DNA of 46,491 nt from Fusobacterium_C necrophorum (GTDB taxonomy: Bacteria > Fusobacteriota > Fusobacteriia > Fusobacteriales > Fusobacteriaceae), in the NCBI RefSeq assembly GCF_900104395.1, contig NZ_FMXX01000021.1, one strand, 5' to 3'. Position numbers and translations under genes: made by a program. Shown one piece after another: positions 40,216 through 46,491 of the stretch (its first letter is position 1; each line of letters begins with the position of its first letter). The notes under the pieces are model-generated. The model saw only the letters and a list, made by a program, of their open reading frames with translations. It searched no databases and had not been told where the DNA came from.

Positions 40216-40680
40216 ATGGAAAAAGAAAAAATTCTTATCAGTGCCTGTCTGCTTGGCATTCCCTGTCGCTATGACGGCAGAGATAATAAAATAGAAAGTC
40301 TCAATCTTTTACAACAACAATTTGACTTCGTTCCTATCTGTCCGGAGCAATTAGGAGGCTTGTCAACTCCTCGTTGTCCTTGTGAAATTCAAGGAAATAA
40401 AGTAATGTCAAAAGAAGGAAAAGACTGCACCCGAGAATTTCAAGAAGGGGCGGAGAAAAGTTTAAAGCTTGCAAAGCAATGGAATATTAAAACAGCTCTC
40501 CTCAAAGCAAAAAGTCCTTCCTGCGGCTTTGGACAAATTTATGACGGAAGTTTCAGCAAAAAACTGATAACAGGAAACGGCTTGACAGCAGCTCTCTTAG
40601 AAAAAGAAGGAATTCGGATTTTTTGTGAAACGGAACTTGACAAGTTTTTGAAAAAGCTATACAATGAAATTGACAATTGA
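40216..40680 (+). CDS. DUF523 family protein
   Basis: This 154-residue protein matches DUF523, small cysteine-rich proteins of unknown biochemical role. Family features are ILISACLLGIPCRYDGRDN at the start, CPEQLGGLSTPRCPCEI near 46-62, and KAKSPSCGFGQIYDGSF near 95-111. The paired cysteines suggest a metal site or redox function. It has TAGGAG before its ATG. Its 3' end appears to contain the promoter of the thiamine operon (40637-40665). Confidence 0.92.
   Translation: MEKEKILISACLLGIPCRYDGRDNKIESLNLLQQQFDFVPICPEQLGGLSTPRCPCEIQGNKVMSKEGKDCTREFQEGAEKSLKLAKQWNIKTALLKAKSPSCGFGQIYDGSFSKKLITGNGLTAALLEKEGIRIFCETELDKFLKKLYNEIDN
40637..40665 (+). promoter_or_regulatory. Promoter of the thiamine operon, inside the DUF523 gene
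   Basis: TTGACA (40637-40642), a 17-base spacer and TACAAT (40660-40665) lie in the last codons of the DUF523 gene, about 28 bases before the riboswitch. The promoter call is inferred from sequence; read-through from DUF523 is also possible. Confidence 0.65.
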
Positions 40681-40692
40681 ATAGAATATTTC

Positions 40693-40777
40693 ATTACTAG
40701 AGGAGCTATCATGGCTGAGAGGGAAACAATCCGACTCTTATTACTTGAACTGGATAATGCCAGCGAAAGGAAGTAAT
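40693..40777 (+). ncRNA. TPP (THI-box) riboswitch
   Basis: Closing stem P1 pairs ATTACT (40693-40698) with AGTAAT (40772-40777). The conserved pyrimidine-sensing core CTGAGAGGGA lies at 40715-40724, and the pyrophosphate-sensing arm GGATAATGCCAGCGAAAGGAAG at the 3' side reads in two segments from 40752. It precedes thiS and a terminator, so thiamine pyrophosphate should switch the operon off. Confidence 0.97.
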
Positions 40778-40794
40778 TTTTTATGTATTTATAG

Positions 40795-40822
40795 GCTCTA
40801 GTTTTTATTAGAGCTTTTTTTT
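40795..40822 (+). terminator. Attenuator terminator after the TPP riboswitch
   Basis: GCTCTA (40795-40800) pairs with TAGAGC (40809-40814) around an 8-base loop, followed by eight or more T. It lies between the riboswitch and thiS, so control is by transcription termination. Confidence 0.9.
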
Positions 40823-40849
40823 ATTCCAGAATGAAAGAGAGGTGGAAAG

Positions 40850-41062
40850 ATGAAAGTGACAATAAATGGTCTTGACAGAGAAATTCCGGAAAATATGAAT
40901 ATTCTAACATTGCTAAAAAACCTGAGTATCGAAAATAATATCTCTCTTGCAGGAGCGATTGTATTGGTAAATGAAGTTCTAATTCCAAGGGACAATTGGA
41001 AAGAAAGCATTCCGGAAGACTCGGCAAATATTGAGATAGTATCTTTTGTATCAGGCGGATAA
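40850..41062 (+). CDS. thiS: Sulfur-carrier protein ThiS
   Basis: This 70-residue ubiquitin-fold protein carries sulfur for the thiazole of thiamine as a C-terminal thiocarboxylate. It ends in the required Gly-Gly (VSFVSGG), which ThiF adenylates. The N-terminus (MKVTINGLDREIPE) and LVNEVLIPRDNW are typical. First gene of the riboswitch-controlled operon, with GAGGTGG before its ATG. Confidence 0.93.
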   Translation: MKVTINGLDREIPENMNILTLLKNLSIENNISLAGAIVLVNEVLIPRDNWKESIPEDSANIEIVSFVSGG

Positions 41063-41087
41063 ACATGGAGAAAAAGGAGTAGGTGTG

Positions 41088-41867
41088 ATGGATCAACTAA
41101 AATTACAGGGCAAGATTTTTAACAGTCGTTTACTGACGGGAACAGGAAAATTTCGAGATAAAAAATTAATTGAGCCGATGCTCGAAAGCAGTGAATCGGA
41201 AATGATTACTATGGCTCTTCGACGAGTCAATTTCCAAAATCCTCAAGAAAATATTTTGAATTATATTCCGAAACACATTAGCTTATTGCCAAATACTTCC
41301 GGAGCAAGAGATGCCAAAGAAGCAATTAAAATTGCCATGATAGCAAGAGAAGCAGGTTGTGGAAATTTTATTAAAATTGAAATCATCAATGATATGAACT
41401 ATTTATTACCAAATAATGAAGAAACCATAAAAGCAACGAAATTTTTGGCAGAGGAGGGATTTATTGTTCTCCCTTATATGTATCCTGATATCTATGCGGC
41501 AAAAGCTCTGGAAGACGCCGGTGCTGCTGCCGTTATGCCTTTGGGAGCTCCGATCGGTTCCAACAAAGGACTTCTTACAAAGCCTTTTTTAGAAATTTTA
41601 AATGAAAATAAAAGAGTTCCGCTGATTGTAGATGCGGGAATCGGAACTCCCTCTCAAGCTGCAGAAGCTATGGAAATGGGTGTAGATGCCGTCTTAGTCA
41701 ATACTGCCATTGCAACGGCGGAAGATCCTGTTATGATGGGAAAAGCTTTTTCTATGGCTGTGAAAGCCGGACGAATGGCATATCTTGCCAAACTGGCTTC
41801 CACTTCAAAATATGCACAGGCTTCTTCTCCTCTGACCGATTTTTTATTTCGAGGTGACAAAGCATGA
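41088..41867 (+). CDS. thiG: Thiazole synthase ThiG
   Basis: This 259-residue TIM-barrel enzyme joins 1-deoxy-xylulose 5-phosphate, ThiS thiocarboxylate and dehydroglycine into the thiazole phosphate. SRLLTGTGKF near the start, the Schiff-base region FIKIEIINDMNYLLPN near 96, and GAPIGSNKGL and DAGIGTPSQAAEAMEMG are family features. I chose the ATG at 41088, preceded by AAAGGAG; an upstream ATG at 41046 overlaps thiS and has no site. It overlaps thiH by 4 bases. Confidence 0.95.
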   Translation: MDQLKLQGKIFNSRLLTGTGKFRDKKLIEPMLESSESEMITMALRRVNFQNPQENILNYIPKHISLLPNTSGARDAKEAIKIAMIAREAGCGNFIKIEIINDMNYLLPNNEETIKATKFLAEEGFIVLPYMYPDIYAAKALEDAGAAAVMPLGAPIGSNKGLLTKPFLEILNENKRVPLIVDAGIGTPSQAAEAMEMGVDAVLVNTAIATAEDPVMMGKAFSMAVKAGRMAYLAKLASTSKYAQASSPLTDFLFRGDKA

Positions 41868-42970
41868 GCTTTTACGACGAAAAAAAGAAATGGAATTCTT
41901 TCGACTTCTCTTCTTACTTTACACAAGTAACAGAAGAAGATGTATTACAAAGTATTAAAAAAGAAAAACTTTCTGAATATGACTTGTTAAATTTATTGTC
42001 TCCTATGGCAACAAAACATTTGGAAAAAATGGCTCAAAGGGCTCATGATTTAAAACTGCAACATTTTGGAAATGTCATCTGTCTATACATTCCTATCTAT
42101 GTTTCCAACTATTGCAGCAACGGTTGCACCTACTGCGGTTTCTCTATGAAAAATAATATTCACAGACGACATATGACTTTGGAAGAAATTGAGCAGGAAG
42201 CCAAAGAAATTGCAAAAACAAAAATCGAACATATTATTTTATTAACCGGAGAAGTCAAAGACTTATCTACTTTGGAATATATCAAACAGGGAGTATCTAT
42301 TTTAAAAAAATATTTTTCCTCCGTTTCTGTGGAAGTTATGCCTCTAGAGATGAAAGAATATGCAGAATTAAAAGAAGTAGGCTTGGACGGAATGACCATT
42401 TATCAAGAAACCTATGATGAAAAAGTCTATGATAGGGTTCATCTCTATGGAAAGAAGAAAAATTATCAATTTCGCTTGGGAACTCCGGAACGTGCTGCAA
42501 AAGCCGGACTTAGAACAGTAGGAATCGGAGCTTTATTCGGTTTGAGTGATATTCGGGAAGAAGCTTTTTTTGCGGGACTTCATTTACAATATTTGATTCA
42601 TCATTATCCCAATACTACTTTTGGAATTTCCCTCCCTCGAATCAATCCCGCAGAAGGAGGTTATCAACCGGATCATCCTTTGGACGATATTCACTTCGTA
42701 CAGTTTTTAACGGCCTATCGAATTTTTCAACCTAAGGCGGATGTAAGCGTATCTACTCGAGAAATTCCGGAATTTCGAGATCATCTTCTTTCTTTAGGAG
42801 TAACAAGAATTTCTGCCGGTTCTAAAACCGATGTAGGAGGATATACCAATCAAGATGCTTCTACGGCTCAATTTGAAATCAGCGACGCCCGTTCTGTGGA
42901 AGAGACAGTGGCAGCCATAGAAAAACAAGGACTCCAAGTCATTTATAAAGATTGGGAGAATTTACTATGA
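41864..42970 (+). CDS. thiH: Tyrosine lyase ThiH (radical SAM)
   Basis: This 368-residue radical-SAM enzyme cleaves tyrosine to give dehydroglycine for ThiG. It has the CX3CX2C cluster in YCSNGCTYCGFS near 85-96. EVMPLEMKEY near 160, GIGALFGLSD near 222 and the closing SAGSKTDVGGY fit ThiH. Use of ThiH rather than the oxygen-requiring ThiO fits an anaerobe. It overlaps thiG and thiF by ATGA junctions. Confidence 0.95.
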   Translation: MSFYDEKKKWNSFDFSSYFTQVTEEDVLQSIKKEKLSEYDLLNLLSPMATKHLEKMAQRAHDLKLQHFGNVICLYIPIYVSNYCSNGCTYCGFSMKNNIHRRHMTLEEIEQEAKEIAKTKIEHIILLTGEVKDLSTLEYIKQGVSILKKYFSSVSVEVMPLEMKEYAELKEVGLDGMTIYQETYDEKVYDRVHLYGKKKNYQFRLGTPERAAKAGLRTVGIGALFGLSDIREEAFFAGLHLQYLIHHYPNTTFGISLPRINPAEGGYQPDHPLDDIHFVQFLTAYRIFQPKADVSVSTREIPEFRDHLLSLGVTRISAGSKTDVGGYTNQDASTAQFEISDARSVEETVAAIEKQGLQVIYKDWENLL

Positions 42971-43515
42971 AGATAGGAATTGCCGGTTGCGGCGGAATCG
43001 GTTCCAATGTTGCTTATCATTTAATACGAAGCGGGATTTCAGAATTTAAGTTTGGAGATTTCGATATTGTGGAAGCCTCTAACTTAAATCGTCAATTCTT
43101 TTTTTATTCCCAAATAGGAAAATCCAAGTCTCTCTGCTTACGGGAAAATCTACTACAAATCAACCCCAAAGCCATAATCCAAGCAGAGGTCATTCGTTTT
43201 GAAAAAGAAAATATCTTACGTTTTTTTCAAGATTGTGATATCGTGATTGAAGCCTTTGACCGAAAAGAATATAAATCCATACTCATCGAAGAAATAATGC
43301 AAACAGGAAAACCGATTATCGCTGCTTCCGGCATTGCCGATTATGATATAGAACACCTACAAATCAAAAAATTGAATCCCTACTTATATATTGTAGGCGA
43401 TTTTACAAAAGGAATTGAAACCTTTCCTACCTATTCCCATAAAGTGAATATGGTAGCTGCTATGATGACAAAAATAGTTTTGGACTTAGGAGGTTATTTT
43501 GAGAAAACGAATTGA
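42967..43515 (+). CDS. thiF: ThiF family adenylyltransferase (short form)
   Basis: This 182-residue E1-like enzyme activates the ThiS C-terminus by adenylation. It has the nucleotide-binding IAGCGGIGSNVAYHL at 4-18, the conserved SNLNRQFFF near 39-47, with Asn and Arg, and the Asp loop CDIVIEAFDRKEYK near 90-103. It lacks the C-terminal zinc-cysteine region of larger E1-like enzymes, matching the short ThiF type found with ThiS in anaerobes. The start is the ATG at 42967 overlapping the thiH stop (ATGA). Confidence 0.92.
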   Translation: MKIGIAGCGGIGSNVAYHLIRSGISEFKFGDFDIVEASNLNRQFFFYSQIGKSKSLCLRENLLQINPKAIIQAEVIRFEKENILRFFQDCDIVIEAFDRKEYKSILIEEIMQTGKPIIAASGIADYDIEHLQIKKLNPYLYIVGDFTKGIETFPTYSHKVNMVAAMMTKIVLDLGGYFEKTN

Positions 43516-44137
43516 AATTCCGAAAGGGATTTATGGAATTACCGGAGATAATTTTTCACATGGAAAATCAAACTTAGAATGTGTGAAAGCAATGATAGAA
43601 GGCGGCATTCGTATCATTCAATATCGGGATAAAATAAAATCCATGCGGGAAAAATATCAGGAAGCAAAAGAAATTGCAAAACTTTGTAAAGAAAACAAGG
43701 TCCTTTTTATTGTCAATGATCATGTGGATTTAGCTCTTTTAGTGGATGCTGATGGAGTCCATATCGGGCAAGATGATTATCCTGTGGAGGAAGTACGATC
43801 CTTACTCGGTCCCGATAAAATTATCGGACTTTCCACCCATTCTCCAAAACAAGGTTTAGAAGCTTTTCAGAATGAAAATGTGGATTATATCGGGGTAGGA
43901 CCCATTTTTCCTACCACAACCAAAGATACCAAAGCTGTAGGTCTGGAATATTTGGATTTTGCCATCAAAAATTTATCTTTGCCTTTTGTTGCCATTGGAG
44001 GAATTCATGAACATAATTTGCAGGAAATTTTAACACGAAACGTTTCTCGATTTTGTATGGTAAGTGGCATTGTTGGAGCGGAAAATATCACGAAAACAGT
44101 AAAAAAACTTTATAAACAATGGGAGGAAACACAATGA
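43499..44137 (+). CDS. thiE: Thiamine-phosphate synthase ThiE
   Basis: This 212-residue TIM-barrel enzyme joins HMP-pyrophosphate to thiazole phosphate. Motifs are IQYRDK near 41, NDHVDLALLVDADGVHIGQDD near 78-98 (read in two patches), GLSTHSP near 119, and VGPIFPTTTK near 143 with the thiazole-binding Thr residues. The start is TTG at 43499, with GGAGG 7 bases upstream and an overlap with thiF. Confidence 0.95.
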   Translation: MRKRIEIPKGIYGITGDNFSHGKSNLECVKAMIEGGIRIIQYRDKIKSMREKYQEAKEIAKLCKENKVLFIVNDHVDLALLVDADGVHIGQDDYPVEEVRSLLGPDKIIGLSTHSPKQGLEAFQNENVDYIGVGPIFPTTTKDTKAVGLEYLDFAIKNLSLPFVAIGGIHEHNLQEILTRNVSRFCMVSGIVGAENITKTVKKLYKQWEETQ

Positions 44138-44931
44138 AGACGGTATTGAGCATTGCAGGCAGTGATTGCAGCGGCGGTGCGGGAATTCAAGCGGATATCA
44201 AAACGATGTTGGCAAATGGCGTATATGGCATGACGGTTATCACTGCCCTAACAGCTCAAAATACTCTCGGAGTAAATGCTATTCTCGAAGTACCGACTGA
44301 ATTTGTAGAAAAACAGTTGGAAAGTATTTTTCAAGATATTTATCCGAATGCCATCAAAATAGGAATGCTTTCTTCCTCTTCTAGCATTCGAAAAATAGCT
44401 AACATATTAAAAAAGTACGAGGCAAAAAAAATAGTACTGGATCCTGTTATGCTATCTACGAGTGGAAGTCCTCTTCTTCGTGATGACGCCATTAAAGATT
44501 TACAAAATGTTTTATTTCCTTTGGCGACACTTATCACTCCAAATATTCCGGAAGCGGAAATTCTATCGGGAATTTCCATTCAAAGCGAAGAAGATATGGA
44601 AAAAGCTGCCAAAAAAATTGCAGAAACATATCACTGTTCTGTCTTGTGTAAAGGGGGACATCAAAGAAATACTGCTAATGATTTACTTTTTGAAAAGGGA
44701 ACTTATACATGGTTCTATGGAGAAAAAATAGACAATCCCAATACCCATGGAACGGGTTGTACCCTATCCAGTGCCATTGCCAGTCATCTTGCGAAAGGAT
44801 ATTCTTTAAAAGATTCCGTTCAACGTTCCAAGGACTATCTCTCATCCGCTCTTCGTTCCATGTTGAATTTAGGAAAAGGAAACGGTCCTTTGGATCATGG
44901 TTTTTCAAATGATAATTTCAATCTTTCTTAA
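44134..44931 (+). CDS. thiD: HMP / HMP-phosphate kinase ThiD
   Basis: This 265-residue ribokinase-fold enzyme phosphorylates hydroxymethylpyrimidine and its phosphate to supply HMP-PP to ThiE. It opens with TVLSIAGSDCSGGAGIQAD, has GMTVITALTAQNT, DPVMLSTSG near 114, the catalytic NTHGTGCTLSSAIAS near 211-224, and TPNIPEAEIL near 140. I chose the ATG at 44134, with GGGAGG 8 bases upstream and an ATGA overlap with thiE. It is the last gene of the operon. thiC (HMP-P synthase) is not in this operon, so HMP may be salvaged or made elsewhere. Confidence 0.95.
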   Translation: MKTVLSIAGSDCSGGAGIQADIKTMLANGVYGMTVITALTAQNTLGVNAILEVPTEFVEKQLESIFQDIYPNAIKIGMLSSSSSIRKIANILKKYEAKKIVLDPVMLSTSGSPLLRDDAIKDLQNVLFPLATLITPNIPEAEILSGISIQSEEDMEKAAKKIAETYHCSVLCKGGHQRNTANDLLFEKGTYTWFYGEKIDNPNTHGTGCTLSSAIASHLAKGYSLKDSVQRSKDYLSSALRSMLNLGKGNGPLDHGFSNDNFNLS

Positions 44932-45010
44932 ATTATTAAGTATTTGAACAATCCCATAAACTATCGCAGACAACATCATAATCATGCATAAAATGCTTGT
45001 GAATACAAAA

Positions 45011-45050
45011 AAAGAAAGGACAAGCATCAAAATAGATTGTCCTCTCTTTT
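45011..45050. terminator. Bidirectional terminator between thiD and the autotransporter gene
   Basis: AGGACAA (45017-45023) pairs with TTGTCCT (45037-45043), with T-rich flanks: CTCTTTTATT on the plus side and, for the minus strand, a run of T from 45016 down. It separates convergent genes. The rest of 44932-45093 shows no gene. Confidence 0.8.
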
Positions 45051-45093
45051 ATTACTTATTTAATATAAAAGGAAATTTTTATTGTCAAATTCT

Positions 45094-46491
45094 TTAAAAT
45101 TTGTATTGGTAGCCTACAGATACTTTGTAATGATTCTTTAATACCGGAGAATGTTTCACATCAAAATCCAGAGAAAGCGTGTTGTTTCCTATCGTATATT
45201 CACAACCTAGTCCATAATTCATCGTGTTTCCATCCAATTTTATTTGTTCTACTCCATTTTGGTTCAAACGAACATTATATTTTCCTAAAATCTCTTGGGT
45301 CACTCCTATTTTCGCATAAGAATTGATTTTTCCAAAAGCAAATTGATTTTGGTATCCCGCTCTCGCATAAGCACCTGTCGTCCATGATTTAATCGCATCT
45401 ACCTTGGTCAGCAATCCGTTGCTTGCCTCGGAACTTTCCCCTTGTAATCTTCCATAGGTAATTTTAGCACTTGGTTCCAGATAAAAATGCTCTCCACTGT
45501 CCATAAAGAATTGTCTTCCGAATCGAAGTCCTGCTCCCAAATGTTTGGAATTTCTGTCATTCGTTACGGTATCCGAAGCTGTATCTAAGACATTGTATTT
45601 CGATTTTCCTGTTGTATAGGCAACAAAAGCATCTCCAAATCCCAAATATCCACGATAAGACAAGTAAAGTCCTCCGGTAAATCCTTGGAAGGAACCTTTT
45701 CCGGAAGAAGAGGAAATCTTTTTCGTATTATGAAGGTTTCCGGCAAAGAATCCTCCATACAATCCTTCTTCGGCATTCAAAGCTCGATCCATTCCAACTA
45801 AGATCGTATTTGCTTCATTTTTCATACCATAATCTTTTGTTTCAAAAGTATCCGCACTTGTTTTTGCCCAAATAGAATGTAATCTTTCCGAAGAATAATC
45901 ATTGGAATACAGACTATCGAAAATACTATCTTGCAAAGAATGATGCATGATATAATCCGAAACGGTATTGGAAATCACTCCTTTGGCAGTAGAAGATAGA
46001 GTGGCTTTTCTCGTTCCGGAATCTCCAACAGTAATGGAAATAATATCACTACCTAATCCATTGGATTTTTTCTTTAAGCTTGCATTATAGAAATATCCCC
46101 CCACTTCTACCGGATTTGCCAAGTTCCATTTGAAGTTTTCCGGAGTTTTTGCAATGACCAAATCCACTTCCTTTCCTCCAGAAGGCATGTCTGCTTCCGC
46201 ATGGTTATTCAAATGCAAGTTAGCTCCGGTTCCTGTCAAGGTGGAAAGCAATTCCAATCGGTCGGATTCTTCTTTATCCATATTCGTTCTAAAATAAATA
46301 TCCGTATTACTAAAGTTAATTGGTTCTGTAAAAATCACCCGATTTCCTTGCTGTAAGATATCCAATTTTTGATCCGCTTCTTCTTTTAAGTACAAATGAA
46401 GTTGACTTCCTTTTTCAAATATCATATTCGCATTGGAATAATTCTTGACAAACATGTTACTTCCATCTTTCAAATGCAATTTACTACTTTC
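45094..46491 (-). CDS. Autotransporter C-terminal part (type Va), cut by the right edge
   Basis: The frame is open to the window end, so 465 residues of the C-terminus are visible and the N-terminal signal and most of the passenger are missing. The first 165 or so residues look like the end of a beta-helix passenger (LHLKDGSN, then repeated short strands with Asn). A barrel of about 270 residues follows, opening near the helical linker YIMHHSLQDSIFDSLY and IWAKTSAD. Alternating strands with Gly/aromatic turns (GGFFAGNLHNTKK, AGLRFGRQFF, YARAGYQN) end in VSVGYQYKF, with the C-terminal Phe used for outer-membrane insertion. Probable surface adhesin, toxin or protease; the missing passenger decides. 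A terminator follows at 45011-45050. Confidence 0.9.
   Translation of the reverse strand, partial: ESSKLHLKDGSNMFVKNYSNANMIFEKGSQLHLYLKEEADQKLDILQQGNRVIFTEPINFSNTDIYFRTNMDKEESDRLELLSTLTGTGANLHLNNHAEADMPSGGKEVDLVIAKTPENFKWNLANPVEVGGYFYNASLKKKSNGLGSDIISITVGDSGTRKATLSSTAKGVISNTVSDYIMHHSLQDSIFDSLYSNDYSSERLHSIWAKTSADTFETKDYGMKNEANTILVGMDRALNAEEGLYGGFFAGNLHNTKKISSSSGKGSFQGFTGGLYLSYRGYLGFGDAFVAYTTGKSKYNVLDTASDTVTNDRNSKHLGAGLRFGRQFFMDSGEHFYLEPSAKITYGRLQGESSEASNGLLTKVDAIKSWTTGAYARAGYQNQFAFGKINSYAKIGVTQEILGKYNVRLNQNGVEQIKLDGNTMNYGLGCEYTIGNNTLSLDFDVKHSPVLKNHYKVSVGYQYKF

Noticed and set aside
1..46491. CRISPR arrays, tRNA or rRNA genes, intact insertion sequences
   Set aside because: No regularly spaced repeats, cloverleaf sequences, rRNA-like stretches or transposase genes were seen.

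Overview
This is an AT-rich chromosomal segment from a Gram-negative anaerobe. The most likely source is a Fusobacterium, in the F. necrophorum/F. gonidiaformans range. The evidence is lipopolysaccharide (LPS) genes, a type V autotransporter barrel, TRAP transport and CIRCE/HrcA-type heat-shock control, combined with AGGAGG-type ribosome sites and many extended -10 (TGnTATAAT) promoters. The genus is inferred from gene content, not from a marker gene. I see no rRNA, tRNA, CRISPR array or intact insertion sequence.

Region 1 (1-12.3 kb) is a surface-polysaccharide/LPS locus. It holds a membrane protein cut by the left edge, two paralogous GT4 glycosyltransferases, a GT2 glycosyltransferase, two paralogous polysaccharide deacetylases, galE, a WaaY-like core kinase, a GT9 heptosyltransferase and an EptA-like phosphoethanolamine transferase. 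Inside the leftward operon (eptA-like, GT9, ATPase, nuclease-like, deacetylase, waaY-like) sits a two-gene module: an OLD/AAA-type ATPase, and a protein with a D...ExK pattern suggesting a PD-(D/E)XK nuclease. Its starts and stops interlock with the LPS genes. This pair is the best candidate in the window for an undescribed system, probably anti-phage defence.

Region 2 (12.4-18.1 kb) has a lipid kinase on the plus strand, then a leftward lacI-type regulator, TRAP transporter (DctP, DctQ, DctM) and sugar-phosphate isomerase operon with a palindromic operator upstream. Region 3 (18.3-22.5 kb) has an M18 aminopeptidase, a RelB/RelE-type toxin-antitoxin pair with its own promoter, operator and terminator, and htpG behind a half-degenerate CIRCE element.

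Region 4 (22.6-40.1 kb) is a tightly packed leftward run of 18 genes: smc, lpxK, an unknown gene, a viroplasmin-type RNase H, a TIGR02206-like membrane protein, prfA, prmC (with a duplicated N-terminal domain), rsmD, a cyclophilin, xseB, ispA, queA, an S9 peptidase, an old-yellow-enzyme homologue, an RsuA/RluB-type pseudouridine synthase, a small lipoprotein, earP and efp. EF-P carries Arg32, matching its neighbour EarP, the EF-P arginine rhamnosyltransferase.

Region 5 (40.2-46.5 kb) has a DUF523 gene, then a thiamine operon (thiS-thiG-thiH-thiF-thiE-thiD) controlled by a TPP riboswitch and attenuator. The promoter of that operon appears to lie inside the end of the DUF523 gene. The window closes with the C-terminal part of a leftward autotransporter cut by the right edge.
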